Notes under the pieces: model-generated | Told to the model about the DNA's origin: nothing | The model's database searches: none | The model's input: only the letters and a program-made list of their open reading frames with translations | Translations under genes and position numbers: made by a program | Assembly: GCF_033807715.1 (NCBI RefSeq) | Contig: NC_084609.1 | Location: forward strand, 33,599,350 to 33,663,349 | Direction of reading: 5' to 3' | Length of the DNA stretch: 64,000 nt | Source of the DNA: Cololabis saira | Taxonomy: Eukaryota; Chordata; Actinopteri; Beloniformes; Belonidae | Shown here: positions 45,157-56,849 of the stretch, in pieces | Layout: each line of letters starts with the position of its first letter | Position numbering within the stretch: position 1 is the first letter of the stretch

Positions 45157-46610
45157 GTTTGCTTGCACTGTAAAATGCAATTTTGAAATAAAACCGAGCT
45201 GCATCAGCATTAGCGTTTCAACATTGTGTTGAATCTGGGTCAGCAATAGACCCCTGTAAGAATCTCTATCACTGAGCCAACCGTGCTCGCAGGAGCATGC
45301 ACACACAAGTGAACACAGGTTGAAAGCTCTCCTGAAAATAACCTTTGTTGAGACTGACAAAGCTTTTCTCTTCCATCTTCACATTGTTTTTGTCATTAAG
45401 GCACAGATGTGTTATTTTCTAGCGAATAGTCATTTGAAATAGCTCGCTGAATCAGGGATGGATACATAGTGACCCAGAAGAACAAATCAGAAAGTGAATG
45501 TGAACTACATGAACAACATCATTGTTTCTTTAAGGTTTTTCTGTTTTATGCATCTGCAACACAAATGAAAATCAAGTCTGGAGCAGATCAAAAATGTTCT
45601 GTTTTCAAGGGCTGGTCTTGGCAGTGTAGTGTGGATGCCATGCATGACCATAATCAAAGTTTGGTGTTTTAAAATGCAAACGTCCTCGTGTTGATAAAAC
45701 CTCAACAATTCATTTCATTTGGACCTCGCCCAAAATTGTTTCTCTTGCATAATCCTAATTTCCAATTGGTCACACCACTAAACCATGGTACCTTTTTAGC
45801 AAGCTCAAATGCAACCTAAATTTAATGAAATATTCATTATAAAATGATAGTAAATAAAGTCCAAACCACAAAATATTTGTTTTATTCTGGATGCTTCTCG
45901 CAGGTACCACGGTCTGTCTCAGATCTTTTCTTTTTAATTTTGAACTATCATTAAATGTTTATGCAGGATAATTTTGACTCCATTGTTGCTGTTGTTGGGT
46001 TTATAATGTCAATGGGTTACAAATTCTTAGAATTCTTTTACTTATGAAAACGACTGTTTTATTGGGACTTATCGATGAATACATAAATGTTTCTGATGGA
46101 ATTGGAAGAGTAACATTTGCTCTTGTTCTGAAGAACAACTTTTGGCAGTCTTTGTTTTATTGAATCACTTGAATATTTTTGTATTAGTTTCCTAGCAGTG
46201 ACAAAACATAAACCTCTCCAGATATGCAGCATTTTTGCCACTTCCTTGTACAGTTTGTGATATATATATGTTTTCTTTTAACAGGTTTCGCCCAGTGTGT
46301 GGCTTGAAGAAAGTATTAAGACTTTTTATTCCATTTTGACCCATCTGTTGATTTATTATGTCCCTAAATCCTATTTTCATTGAATATTTTATTTCCCTTC
46401 ACTTGGCTAAACCCTACTCCACCTTGTTGACCAAGCATGTGTCCTGACAAGGCTGCCCATTGCATTTTATTATCCCCTCACTGGGATTAAATGAGCAAAC
46501 AAGTGGAAGCATTGGAGTTCAGACAGTATCCAGGCTGCCGTAGGATGTAGTACCTGTTAGTTGAAATAAAATTCATGTTAACTTTATCATACCACCTTTG
46601 CAACGAAATA
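45157..46610. other. Intronic sequence, no recognised feature
   Basis: Nothing recognised. Confidence 0.5.
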
Positions 46611-46973
46611 CAGGACTGTCTCAGAAAATTAGAATATTGTGATTTTCTGTAATGCAATTACAAAAACAAAAATGTCATACATTCTGGATTCATTACAAAT
46701 CAACTGAAATATTGCAAGCCTTTTATTATTTTAATATAGCTGATTATGGCTTAAAGTTTAAGAAAACTCAAATATCCTATCTCAAAAAATTAGAATATTC
46801 TGGGAATCTTAATCTTAAACTGTAAGCCATAATCAGCAATATTAAAATAATAAAAGGCAATATTTCAGTTGATTTGTAATGAATCCAGAATGTGTGACAT
46901 TTTTGTTTTTGTAATTGCATTACAGAAAATAAAGAACTTTATCACAATATTCTAATTTTCTGAGACAGTCCTG
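46611..46973 (+). mobile_element. Palindromic TA-type MITE, full copy
   Basis: 363 bp, CAGGACTGTCTCAGAAAATT to the inverse end; TA on both flanks. Arms are nearly identical to the copy at 34617-34982. Confidence 0.93.
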
Positions 46974-47588
46974 TAAATATGTGGCGAAATGGTAACTGGG
47001 TCACACTTAGAAAATACCTTTTGCTTGTGCAAAGTGCATTAACGTGTGTTTGTTCACCCAGTCACAGAAACACTCTTCCAGCAGTCGCTTTCTTTCTTTA
47101 CTGATTGGAGCATTTTGAAAATGAGCTGAAGATTATTGGTGAGGGATATAAACTAAGAGGAATATTATATATCATACTGAATTACCAGTATACCAAAGAG
47201 GAAATGAAGCATACATAAGGGGAGGATGACAAAGAGGATGGCATGGAAAGAGATGAGGGAAAAACAATTGTGTTTTTTGTATTAATCTACATTAAAATGT
47301 AGATGCGCTGTGAGATACCTCCACTTATCTGAGTGTCCTAGCCTTTTAAACCTTTGAGCTTTGAAACAGGATTTCCGATTGTGGCTCGGTCATAGACATG
47401 TTCAAATTAGAATTACCTATGTATGTAATGTCCGTTGTCACCTGAGATGAGAAATGTACTGTCAGTGATCTCCGTACGGGACAAATAAATCAAATAAAAT
47501 CAAATCAAACACCCCAATTTGGACACTGCCATAACTCAAATCTTAATCCTAACTTTAATAGTGAATTTGCTGATTGAAAATGAAACTA
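46974..47588. other. Intronic sequence, possible LINE tail at the end
   Basis: 47473-47515 (tccgtacgggacaaataaat caaataaaatc) looks like a LINE 3' tail. The rest is unrecognised. Confidence 0.4.
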
Positions 47589-47932
47589 TGTCACGTCTGG
47601 GGGTAAGGTGTGGACCCAAACGCAGGAGAGCAGGCGGTGGGAGGCAGGAGTCGGCAAAAACAGGATTTAATTAACAAAAGGCAAAAACAAAGAGCTGCTT
47701 GGCAGGATAAAAACAAACTCAACAGGGATCAAAAACTTGAGGAGGCAAAACGTGGCAGGAAACATGAAGAACAAAACAGTACGGTCCGACAGGGAACAAG
47801 GGAATGACAAGACCAGATATACACAGGGGATAACGAGACACGACGAGACACAGGTGCAGACAATCAGGGCAGATGGGACACAGGCGGGGCAAAACAGAAA
47901 CTGAAAGCTGGGGGGAATGTCAAACCTTGACA
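47589..47932 (-). mobile_element. Solo LTR-like element
   Basis: 344 bp with ends TGTCACGTCTGG and CAAACCTTGACA. It is close in length and sequence to 54474-54818 (345 bp), for example gaacaagggaatgacaagac and cacaggtgcaga. No internal region is attached. On the minus strand it would start TGTCAAGG. Confidence 0.8.
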
Positions 47933-48044
47933 CTATACAAATATGTTTGTCTCCATATTAGCCTATTGGCATGGAATTAAAAAAAAAAACTGGTGAAGAC
48001 TATGCTGAGAGCATAGAGTTTACACCAGTTATGCACACAACATC

Positions 48045-48673
48045 GCCGCGTACCCTACGCCGTAGGCTCTGCGTTGATTTAACGCGGAACCATAATTCAT
48101 GCTTTAGAAGAGCTGCGCCCTCAGCCACGCGGACGTGCTGGGCGCTCCGGTGGACAGCGGAGCTCTCCTGACACAGCTGCAGCATCAGCTCATCTATGGA
48201 GAAGTTAAAGAGCATCTACCGCTAGCTTCTACCGCTAGCTTCTACCGCTAGCTTCTCCTTTCATCAAGGCCAGGAAGAGAATCAGGCCAGAATAGATGAA
48301 TGTCCCCAGCAGTGACTAAGTTTGTGGTGTTGAACATGTTACTGGACATTCATGTGTAATTGCCACAAAATAATTTGTTGTATTTAGTTAATTTCTACAG
48401 AAGAATATTTATTTTATATGAAATACATATTTTATATTACAAATAATTTAGTGGGGACCCCCTGGCACCATGGAGGAGCCCGAGGCTGGGGGCGTCTTAA
48501 GACCTCACTTGTATTTTTTTGTTCAAAGATATAAAACAAAGTTGATACTAAAATTGTTTGTTCTCCTTTTTTCCAAATGAGAATCGATAAGAGAATCGAT
48601 AAAGAATCGAATCGTTCTGCAGAATCGAAAATGGAATCGGAATCGAAAAAATCTTATCAATTCCCATCCCTAC
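48045..48673. mobile_element. DNA element remains (Harbinger-like piece and a hAT-like right end)
   Basis: 48045-48098 (taccctacgccgtaggctct...cggaaccataattcatgct) belongs to the small Harbinger family at 27827. A triple repeat ctaccgctagcttct lies at 48217-48258. 48580-48673 (gagaatcgataaagaatcga ... cttatcaattcccatcccta) looks like the right end of another hAT family. Its left partner is not visible. Confidence 0.5.
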
Positions 48674-48674
48674 T

Positions 48675-48853
48675 CCCAACCCCCCGACCAATCGGTGGCC
48701 TGTATTGTGATGATGTCAGATACAGCCGACTCAGCAGCTTAGAACCTCGGCAGAATAGTTACAGAAAAGTATCTACTCTGCACGTTAGACCCCTAGTGGA
48801 AAAGAACCAAACCGAGGCGCGGCGAGTCGGGCTGAGTAGGTTCTAGTGGAAAA
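48675..48853 (-). mobile_element. hAT-like element end, inverted copy (CTACTCAGC family)
   Basis: Reverse complement of the left part of 31228-32230 (tgagtaggttctagtggaaa at its end; aaccccccgaccaatcggtg at its start). Confidence 0.8.
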
Positions 48854-49046
48854 GGGCCAGTATTGTGTGGCTGCCCTGCTTCTCCAGGTGCGTCACTGCA
48901 ATGAGAAGCACTGTGGCTGAAGTGTCCGCCATAGACCGTATTGTGCAAACAGATGTTGGGCAAAGGTGGAAGGTAGGAATGATAACAATGACTCTGTACC
49001 AGTTTTTGGAATCATTTTATCACAGCAGGGGTGAGACCTATTGGCC

Positions 49047-49426
49047 AGTAGTTATGGAGCTAGAACAGTCTCATAATTCGCAAATGCACACACCGTTTCA
49101 CAAATGCACAGGACAAAATTCACAAATGCACACACCGATCCGCAAATGCACACACTGTTTCACAAATGCACACACCGTTTCACAAATGCACAGGACAAAC
49201 GTTTGTAAATCAGGTTATATTTGTGTGCGCATCAAAAATAAATTTGTATATCTTGTCATACGCACGTGTGAATTGTTCTGTGCATTTGTGTAACTTGTCT
49301 TGTGCATTTGTGAAACGGTGTGTGCATTTACGAATCGGTGTGTGCATTTGTGAATTTTGTCCTGTGCATTTGTGAAACGGTGTGTGCATTTGCGAATTAT
49401 GAGACTGTTCTAGCTCCATAAGTAGT
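49047..49426 (+). mobile_element. Palindromic MITE with CACAAATGCACACACCG sub-repeats, 6-bp duplication
   Basis: Ends TATGGAGCTAGAACAGTCTC (49053) and exact inverse (to 49420), flanked by AGTAGT on both sides. Each arm consists of four or five 20-bp units (ttcacaaatgcacacaccg), so almost all of it folds into one hairpin with a loop near 49210-49270. Confidence 0.92.
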
Positions 49427-51713
49427 GGTTGAAGCCGGTGATGGAGGGTAAGGCAGGGTGGGACAGCAGACTGGGTTGGGGCCTGTTGAAGATCATAATG
49501 AAGATTCTAGCTGGTGTGCACAATCCATCAAGCTGAAGATGCTATTAGGATCCATAGCATTCCCAGGTTAATGGCCCTCAGCATGCGCCTCACCTCATCC
49601 ACAGGCATGGTGTAGTTGGAGTTTCTGCAGGTCTGAAGGGGGGGGGGGCATGTGGTCAGTCTGGCAGTGGTAGTAGTATGTATGTTCTACTGTAAGCTGC
49701 TGCGGGTGTGCAAATATCCAGACGCAAGTTAGCATTAGCATTTGGTGGAATGTATACAGCAGTTATCATGACCGCAGCAATCTCCCTTGGGGGGGTAAAT
49801 AGAGCTGCATTTAACAGTCACATATGCCAGATCCAGGAGCAGTGACTGGTTTACAGTTGCTGTGTGAGTGCACCATTTGTTATTAACTTCCACACATAGT
49901 CCCCTTCCTCTGCTCTCACCACAGTTGCTGATCTTGTCCTGGCATTGTGCCATGTAGCCTGGTCAATAGCAGAGTCCAAAATGGAAGAATCTTGCATCTC
50001 AGTGATGAGTAGAATTCATTTCAAAAAAATATTTGATTAATCCCAGAAGGTAATTAAGGAAGAAAAATGCAACTGCCCCGTTGGTTTCTGTGGCTGCTTA
50101 TGTAGCCCTGCCAACACTGACACTGAAGCCTTGCCCTGGTTTCTCCTCCCTCTGCCACCTCCACCCCACTAGGATGGTAATCTCCAGAGAGCAGGATCTC
50201 CTTGTTCTGCTGGGATGCTTCTCACTCGAAACGTCTATCTTTAGGACATTTTGTTGGCTATAGATATGGTTTGCCTTACAGAAATTGGCAAGGAAGATGA
50301 GCAGCACAACCACAAACATCAGGTCTTCATCTCCTATACTTTTAAGTTCAATTAATGACAATTCAGTGCAATTATATTCCTGTTAAATCCAATTTATTCA
50401 AGGTCTGGAGTTGGAAATCCCACAGGATCTTAGCTCTTTCATTTTCAACTACCCTTGGTGGTATCAATGAAAACTGGGAACTTCCAATCCAAACTTGGCA
50501 GTCCAGTTATTTGGTTATGGCATTTCATTTACAATGTTGCAGTCTACATTTTCATGCTGTCATGTGCTGAACTTTCGTCTTTGCACATTCTGGACCTGGG
50601 GTCTTTTCTGATATGGTAGACCCCCGCCTGTATCGCTCTTATTGCTTGGACCTGTTCTTGTTCTGCTATTATAACCTCCGTACGTCCGTACGTCTTTGAG
50701 ACCATTCAAATCTAGCCACTAGTAGAATTTATGTAATTTCGCCAATCCTTAAATATGCAAAAAAGAAGAAAAATCCAAGGCATTCTTCTTCAAATATAAA
50801 AAGCCTTTATTTGAAATGGCTATTTCATGTAGAAAGATTTTTAAAAGGTGGGTTACAGCCCACGCGTTTCGGCCACAGCCTTCCTTAAATATGCTGTGCT
50901 ACATGATGGCACATTTTTTCTCTCTTCCTCATTGTTCTGCCGTCTGACATTTACAGAGCCATTTATTAATGGTATCAGCTTTATTTATTTGTTATATCTG
51001 AATGGTGGCTTTGACCTTTAGTGTACAGTCCCAGGGTGCTGGACCTAGGGTAAAAGTCTCCATGCATTGTGAGGAGCTTGACATTGGCAGGTTTTATCTC
51101 CTCCAGCAGCATTCTTGACTTTCCCCCTGACTCCCTTTTAGCCTCTTCATAGTTGCATTTAGCTACTATGAGGTAGTCCCAAGGTATGCAACTCTTCTGA
51201 ATAATTGTGAGATTGATTTCTGGTGTTAGTTTCAGAGCTTGATCTGTGATGTCACAGACTCCTGGACAACTCATTCAATATCGTATTTTCAGGTCCAGGC
51301 TGCCAGAAACTAATCACAGGGTTGTGTTATGTCAGAGAAAACACAATATTACCTAAGTGAAACTCAATGTTTATAACTTGTTTATAACTCTTCCATGACA
51401 AAAAGTGGACTATTGTATAAACATCTTTATTCCTTCATTCCTGATTCGGGGTTCCTAATCACAGGGTCCATTTAGATAACAGCTTGGACCAGTATGGCCA
51501 CTCGGTGACTCATTAAAGACCTTCCTCAACTGTCACAACCACATTATACTGTACATGTTACTTTCAGGATAAGATGCAAGTTGTTCTTTTGTGTGGAGTA
51601 TATTTGCATTTTAAAATATTATCAAATGTAATAAATTGTAAATTAATTTAAGAACAGTCTAGATTAACTCTAAAGATTAATTTTGTTTATAACAGTAAAA
51701 ATGTAATTCAATT
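49427..51713. other. Intronic sequence, mostly unrecognised
   Basis: Only a G-run at 49637-49648 stands out. The stretch 50755-50890 (ggcattcttcttcaaatata, cccacgcgtttcggccacag) may be an old repeat, unplaced. No coding signal recognised. Confidence 0.4.
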
Positions 51714-51830
51714 CAATTCAATTCAATTTTATTTATATAGCATCTATTACAATAAAAGTTGTCTCTAGGTGCTTTCCCAGAGACCCAGAGACCCAGAACT
51801 TGACCCCGGAGCAATATACAAAAATGTAAT
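51714..51830 (-). mobile_element. L2-like LINE 3' end fragment
   Basis: (AATTC)n tail, then attttatttatatagcatct and ttgtctctaggtgctttccc, the reverse complement of the L2 3' end at 8760-8855. Confidence 0.75.
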
Positions 51831-53551
51831 CACCGTACAGGCGTAAAATGTACATTATGTCTTTCATTCCTCACTATTCTCAGTTAATTGTGTTACTGAC
51901 AAAAAAAGTGGTACATCTTGTGTGTCCTGGTGAGGGATGCATTTTAGATGATGAAATAATTGTTTCAGATAGCTTGTTGTTAACCATGACTAGACTCATG
52001 GATAGCATAAATAAGACTTTCATTTGTCCTGAAAACAATGTTAGGTCTATTTTATTTCATTCAGAGGTCCACACACCTTTTATCACAGTCTGCTTTTATT
52101 TACTTTGTAGTATCAGCAGAAAATATAAAAGCTTTTGACATTTTAGTGGTGTTAAAGTTGATCTCACTCCCTCAAAAAAAACTAAGTAGGTACTACATGT
52201 AGAAACATCCATTGGTCATTTTAACAAACCAGGATATGAAGGAAATATGCTGTTTTAGAGACTTGAAAAGGGACTGAAGATGGTATGAGGGGCTTGACCA
52301 ACACATCCATCAAGCTTGACAGTTTTCTCTGTTCATGCACTCCTGCGGGCCCCGGGGCCAGACTGGGCGTGTCTAGGAGGGAGGGGCTCTGCACAACTGA
52401 GCTCACCTCCGCTAATGATAGGGCACACTGTACTCAGCATCAATCACTCTGACGCACACACACTTCCATCTCACACTTGATGTTTGCACATTCACCTTTA
52501 CACTCGTGCAAGACGTTTTATACGCCGTGAACCTATATGTGTGAACCTAAACACAATTTGCGTTCTATCATACAGTGGGTGCGGAAAATATTCAGACCTC
52601 TATAAATTTCCCCCTCTTTGTTTCATTGCAGCCATTAGCTAAAGTCCAAAAAGTTCATTTTAGTTCTCATTAATGTACACTCAGCACCCCATCTTGACAG
52701 AAAAAACAGAAATGTAGAATGTTTTGCAAATTTATTGAAAATGAAAAACTGAAATATCACATGGTCATAAGTATTCAGACCCTTTGCTCAGTGTTGAGTA
52801 GAAACACCGTTTTGAGCGAGTGCAGCCATGAGTCTTATTGGGAATGATGCAACAAGTTTTTCAATTTCAATTTCGATTTAATTTTATTTATATAGCGTCT
52901 TTTACAACAGAAGTTGTCTCCAGGATCTTTCCAGAGACCAGAACATGAACCCCCGAACAATTATTATATAAACAATGGCAGGTAAAAACTCCCATAGTGG
53001 GAGAAAAGCCTTAAGCCAAACGCAAGTGGCAAGAAAAAACTCCCCTTTAGGAGGAAGAAACCTGGACCAGGACCTGGATCATAAGGGGGTAGAAACCTGG
53101 ACCAGGACCTGGATCATAAGGGGGGTAAAAACCTGGACCAGGACCTGGATCATAAGGGGGGACCTCCTGGTCGGGGGGGGGGGGGGCATATAGCAGACAT
53201 CCACATAGACAGGTGGAAGCAGCAGTGGGATGATCAGAGGGGGGGACTGCAGGTCAGCATGCAGCTCCTGAATTTCTAGCCTGCAAACAGACACAAAAGA
53301 GAAAAAAAGGGGTGTGGGGGCAGACCATCACAACAAACTATAAGGACGATGGACAAAAATGATTGCTATGAGATACTTATAATCAATAAAAAATGGAAGA
53401 GGAGAAGAGAAGAAGGGTGAGGGGCACCGCCCAGTGGATCATGTCGGTGCCCTTCTGCTGTCAGGGAGGTTGGAGTAGGACCCAGATGCAGGAGGCAGGA
53501 GTTCTCAAAAACTGTGATTTATTTACTCAAAAAACAGAACAAAAAACGCTG

Positions 53552-54280
53552 CTAAGCAGGATCCAAAAACCAGGCCAACACATAGTCAGAGCTCAAGGGG
53601 CCGTCCTCGGGGCCGGGCAGACCAGCGATACAGTTCGGGAGGCCTTCCTCGGGGCCGGGCAGACCAGCGAGACAGTTCGGGAGGCCGTCCTCGGGGCCGG
53701 GCAGACCAGCGAGACAGTTCGGAGGCCGTCCTCGGGGCCTTGGCTTGGGCTGTGGCTGGGACCTTGGCTTGGGGGGACATAGAAATCTAGGGGCCGGCTT
53801 CAGGGGACATAGAAACCTATGGGCCGGCTTCAGGGGACATAGAACCCTAGGGGCCGGCTTCAGGGGACATAGAATCCTAGGAGCCGGCTTCGGGGGACAT
53901 AGAACCCTAGGGGCCTCGGCGCTGGCTGAGGGGGACACCGGGTCCTCGGCGTCGGCTGAGGGGGACAAGGGGCAGGGGCCTGGGTGTCGGCTGAGGTGCA
54001 GCCAGAGAAACGGGGGCAGGCTGGGGTGCGTCCAGGACCACCACTGGAACAAGAACAGGCTGGGGTGCGTCCAGGACCACCTCGGGAACAAGAACAGGAG
54101 GGGTTTGCTGCCGCCATCGTAGTCTCTTCTGCCTGCACTGAGCCTGAATGCTCTTGGGCCCACGAAAGCCAGGCACGTTCCCCAGAAGGGGGACTCCTCC
54201 TCCCTGAACCGCGGCATGCTCCTTTCTGCCTCCCGGCGGAAAAACTCCCAGAGGGTTATCTGCTCTCCTACTGGGTCCAT
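53552..54280 (-). CDS. ORF of the LTR-like element, function unknown
   Basis: 242 codons, starting MDPVGEQITLWEFFRREAER 16 bp after the LTR end. The first 55 residues are charged (RFREEESPFW...AFVGPRAF). The rest is low complexity: PSLFLFQWWSWTHPS units, then PPKPAPRVLCPLKPA repeats, then LPNCLAGLPGPEDG repeats. A frameshift relative to the related reading SIQAQCRQKRLRWRQQ seems to lie near 54130. No protease, RT or zinc knuckle is seen. Position after an LTR suggests a gag-like protein, but the sequence does not prove it. Confidence 0.5.
   Translation of the reverse strand: MDPVGEQITLWEFFRREAERSMPRFREEESPFWGTCLAFVGPRAFRLSAGRRDYDGGSKPLLFLFPRWSWTHPSLFLFQWWSWTHPSLPPFLWLHLSRHPGPCPLSPSADAEDPVSPSASAEAPRVLCPPKPAPRILCPLKPAPRVLCPLKPAHRFLCPLKPAPRFLCPPKPRSQPQPKPRPRGRPPNCLAGLPGPEDGLPNCLAGLPGPEEGLPNCIAGLPGPEDGPLSSDYVLAWFLDPA
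53597..53735. repeat. 42-bp minisatellite in the ORF
   Basis: Unit around ggccgggcagaccagcgaga cagttcgggaggc, three to four copies; 42 bp keeps the frame. Confidence 0.93.
53777..53915. repeat. 30-bp minisatellite in the ORF
   Basis: Unit ggccggcttcaggggacata gaaccctagg, five copies; frame-preserving. Confidence 0.95.
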
Positions 54281-54473
54281 GCTGGCTGGTCCGTTCTGTC
54301 AGGGAGGTTGTAGTAGGACCGTGATGCAGGAGAGGAGGAGGCAGAAGTTCTCAAAAACAGAACCAACAACGCTACTAAGCAGGATACAAAAACCAGACCG
54401 TGAACAAGAATCAAAACTATGACAAAACCTGACGTGGGAAAACATGGCGGGATGAAACAGTATGGACCAGCCG

Positions 54474-54818
54474 TGTCACGTCTGGGGGTAAGGTGTGGAC
54501 CCAAACGCAAGAGAGCAGGAGGCAGGAGGCAGGAGTCGGCAAAAAATAGGAGTTATTAACAAAATACCAAACTAAAGCGCTGCAGAGCAGGATCAAAACA
54601 AACAAAGGGACCAAAAAACTTGGAGGAGGAAGAACATGGCAGGAAACATGAGGAGCAAAACAGTACGGTCCGACAGGGAACAAGGGAATGACAAGACCAG
54701 ATATACAAAGGGGATAGCGAGACATGACGAGACACAGGTGCAGACACAATCAGGGCAGATGGGACACAGGCGGGGCAAAACAGAAACTGAAAGCTGGGGG
54801 GAATGTCAACCCTTGACA
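54474..54818 (-). mobile_element. Solo LTR-like element nested in the composite
   Basis: 345 bp, TGTCACGTCTGG ... CAACCCTTGACA, close to 47589-47932. Confidence 0.85.
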
Positions 54819-55085
54819 GAACCCCCCCCTCAAGGGACAGATCCCAGATGTCCCACATGGCCTATCACCCAGGGCGGGTGGAGGGGGCCTGGAGGAGGGC
54901 CTTGACGTCTTGACGCGGGGCCTGGACGGCTTGGCGTGGGGCTTGGCGTGGGGCTTGGCTGGCGTGACGGGGACTCTTGGCATGACGGGGACTCTTGGCA
55001 TGACGGAGACTCTTGGCGTGACGGGGACTCTTGACTTGGCTTGGGAACTTGACTTGGCTCGGGGACTTGGCTTGGCTGAGGGGGG

Positions 55086-55330
55086 ACCCAGGTCTGGGGC
55101 ACTGGCTGCGGAGGTACCCGGGTCCGGGGCGCTGGCTGCGGGGGTACCCGGGTCAGAGGCGCTGGCTGCGGGGGTACCCGGGTCCGAGGCCCTGGCTGCG
55201 GGGGTACCCGGGTCCGGGGCGCTGGCTGCGGGGGTACCCAGGTCCGAGGCGCTGGTTGCGGGGGAGCCCGGGTCCGCGGCGCTGGCTGCGGGGGAGCCTG
55301 GGTCTGTGGCTCTGGCTGCGGGGGTTCCGG
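55086..55330. repeat. 30-bp minisatellite (proline-rich on the minus strand)
   Basis: Unit gcgctggctgcgggggtacc cgggtccgag, eight copies; minus strand reads APRTRVPPQP repeatedly. Confidence 0.95.
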
Positions 55331-55624
55331 GACCATCACCAGAGCAGGGGCTGACGATCAGGGCAGATGGGGAACAGGAAGGTCAAACCAGACCTTAGGG
55401 GGTCTGGTTTTAAACACAAAGACATGGGCTTCAAAATAAAACAGGAAATGTCAAACCCTGACACCTGCAGCATACGCCTATAGCAGCATATCTACCACGA
55501 AGCTATGTTTGAGACTAACTATTATAGTCTTTTTCTATAGCTGCAACTATGACTACTGACTCTAACAAACTAGAGTTTACACTAACTAGAGATTTACCAA
55601 CACCAGCTATAGGTTTACTAAACA

Positions 55625-56400
55625 CTAACTATAGGCTTTACTAAACAGAAAGGTTTTAAGTTTAGTTTTAAAGGTGGAGGTGGTGTCAGCCTCCTTAACC
55701 CAGATTGGAAGTTGGTTCCAAAGTAATGGTGCCTGATAGCAGAACGCCCGCCCTCCAAATCTACATTTGGATACTCTAGGAACTACGAGTAAACCTGCAC
55801 TCCGAGAACGGAGAGCTCTGCCAGGAACATAAGGCATTATCAGGTCTTGCAAATAATGCGGAGCTAAGCTGTTTTGGGCTTTATACGCAAGTAATACAAT
55901 TTTAAATTGGATTCTGAATTTTACAGGTAGCCAATGGAGCGATGCTAACACTGGAGAGACGTGGTCTCTCCTGCTGATTCCTGTCAGCACTTGTGCTGCT
56001 GCATTTTGGATCAGCTGGAGCCTATTCAGCAAATTACTTGGACATCCTGCTAACAACACATTACAGTAATCTAGTCTAGAAGATACAAACGCATGAACTA
56101 GTTTTTCTGCATCACTCTGCGAGAGGATTTTCCTAATCTTTGCAATATTACGGAGATGGAAAAATGCTATTTTACAAACCTGATTAATATTTGGTTTAAA
56201 CGACAAATCCTGGTGGAAAACAACATCAAGGTTTCTCACAGTTGCACTGGAAGCCATCGCAACACCATCTAATCCCTTCCTAAGATGCTTTGGACCAAAA
56301 ATGATAACCTCTGTTTATCTTAATTTAGAAGCAAAAAATGTACGGACATCCAGTCCTTGATGTCCCTAAGACATGCCTGAAGTTTAACTAACGGTTCTGT
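55625..56400 (-). pseudogene. L2-like LINE ORF2 C-terminal fragment
   Basis: An open stretch of 210 codons (56257 to 55625) reads VRNLDVVFHQDLSFKPNINQ, SRLDYCNVLLAGCPSNLLNR, ASLHWLPVKFRIQFKIVLLA, GRAFCYQAPLLWNQLPIWVK, ending FKTKLKTFLFSKAYS. This is the typical L2/CR1-group segment behind the RT domain. Further upstream homology (to about 56440) is frame-shifted, and endonuclease and RT are absent. Confidence 0.9.
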
Positions 56401-56626
56401 TTCATCTGGCTTCATAGACAAATAGAGCTACGTATCTAACATACACGTGGATGATTTAGCTCTATTGATGAGTGAGGTCAGCTCAGGGAGGTCTATAGGA
56501 TCAAAACAGTTTAGAGTCAAGTCAGAGCCTAGGGAAGTCGCTAAAGCTGAAGAAACGCCCACAACCGACTGGTTGAGGTTTTTCAAACCTGGATTTGGGG
56601 ATCCTCTGCCATTCTTCCTTGCAGAT

Positions 56627-56847
56627 GGGGAGTGGTATTCTAGTAGCTATAGAGGTGGGCTTGGATCTGGAGGACCCAGGTTCAAGCCCCAGAATGGCAA
56701 CCAAGATGAACCACGTTGGGCCCCTGAGCAACGCCCTTAACCCTATTTGCACCCCGGGCGAAATGGTGTGTTTGTGTTCTCTCCGATGTAAGTCGCTTTG
56801 GATAAAAGCGTCTGCTAAATGACAGTAGTAGCAGTAGTAGTAGTAGT
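56627..56847 (+). mobile_element. tRNA-type SINE inserted in the Tc1 element
   Basis: A-box-like tagctatagaggtgg and B-box ggttcaagccc (56680-56690) are spaced as in a tRNA gene. The tail taagtcgctttggataaaag cgtctgctaaatgac is the 3' end shared by many fish SINEs and LINEs, followed by a (GTA)n run. The Tc1 sequence resumes with atcctctccag; a 3-4-bp duplication (gat) is possible. Confidence 0.8.
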
Positions 56848-56849
56848 AG

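Larger units (their letters stand above)
53459..55463 (-). mobile_element. LTR-like composite element inserted in the L2 3' UTR
   Basis: Ends TGTCAGGG (53459) and CCCTGACA (to 55463). Flanks tCTGC and cCTGC suggest a 4-5-bp duplication. The related L2 copy at 21248-21262 has an uninterrupted gtgcccccctgcagcata. On the minus strand the order is a partial LTR, a proline-rich array, a nested solo LTR (54474-54818), the end of the first LTR at 54297, an ORF, and the end of a second LTR at 53459. The two LTR ends share agaacttctgcctcctcctc-like words and cctccctgaca. No pol is present. Confidence 0.75.
52865..56577 (-). mobile_element. L2-like LINE inserted in the Tc1 element, with 9-bp duplication
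   Basis: The 3' tail (ttcaatttcgatttaatttt in +) is at the left. GTTTTTCAA at 52856-52864 and 56578-56586 is the target duplication. The LINE is 5'-truncated: 3' UTR 52865-53458 and 55464-55620, then pol on the minus strand. A further element (53459-55463) sits in its 3' UTR. Confidence 0.88.

Noticed and set aside
53984..55398. Plus-strand glycine-rich frames
   Set aside because: Shadows of the minisatellites; the minus strand fits the LTR-like element's layout better.
56627..56700. tRNA gene
   Set aside because: A- and B-box words are present, but the acceptor arms do not pair convincingly and the sequence continues into a SINE body and tail.
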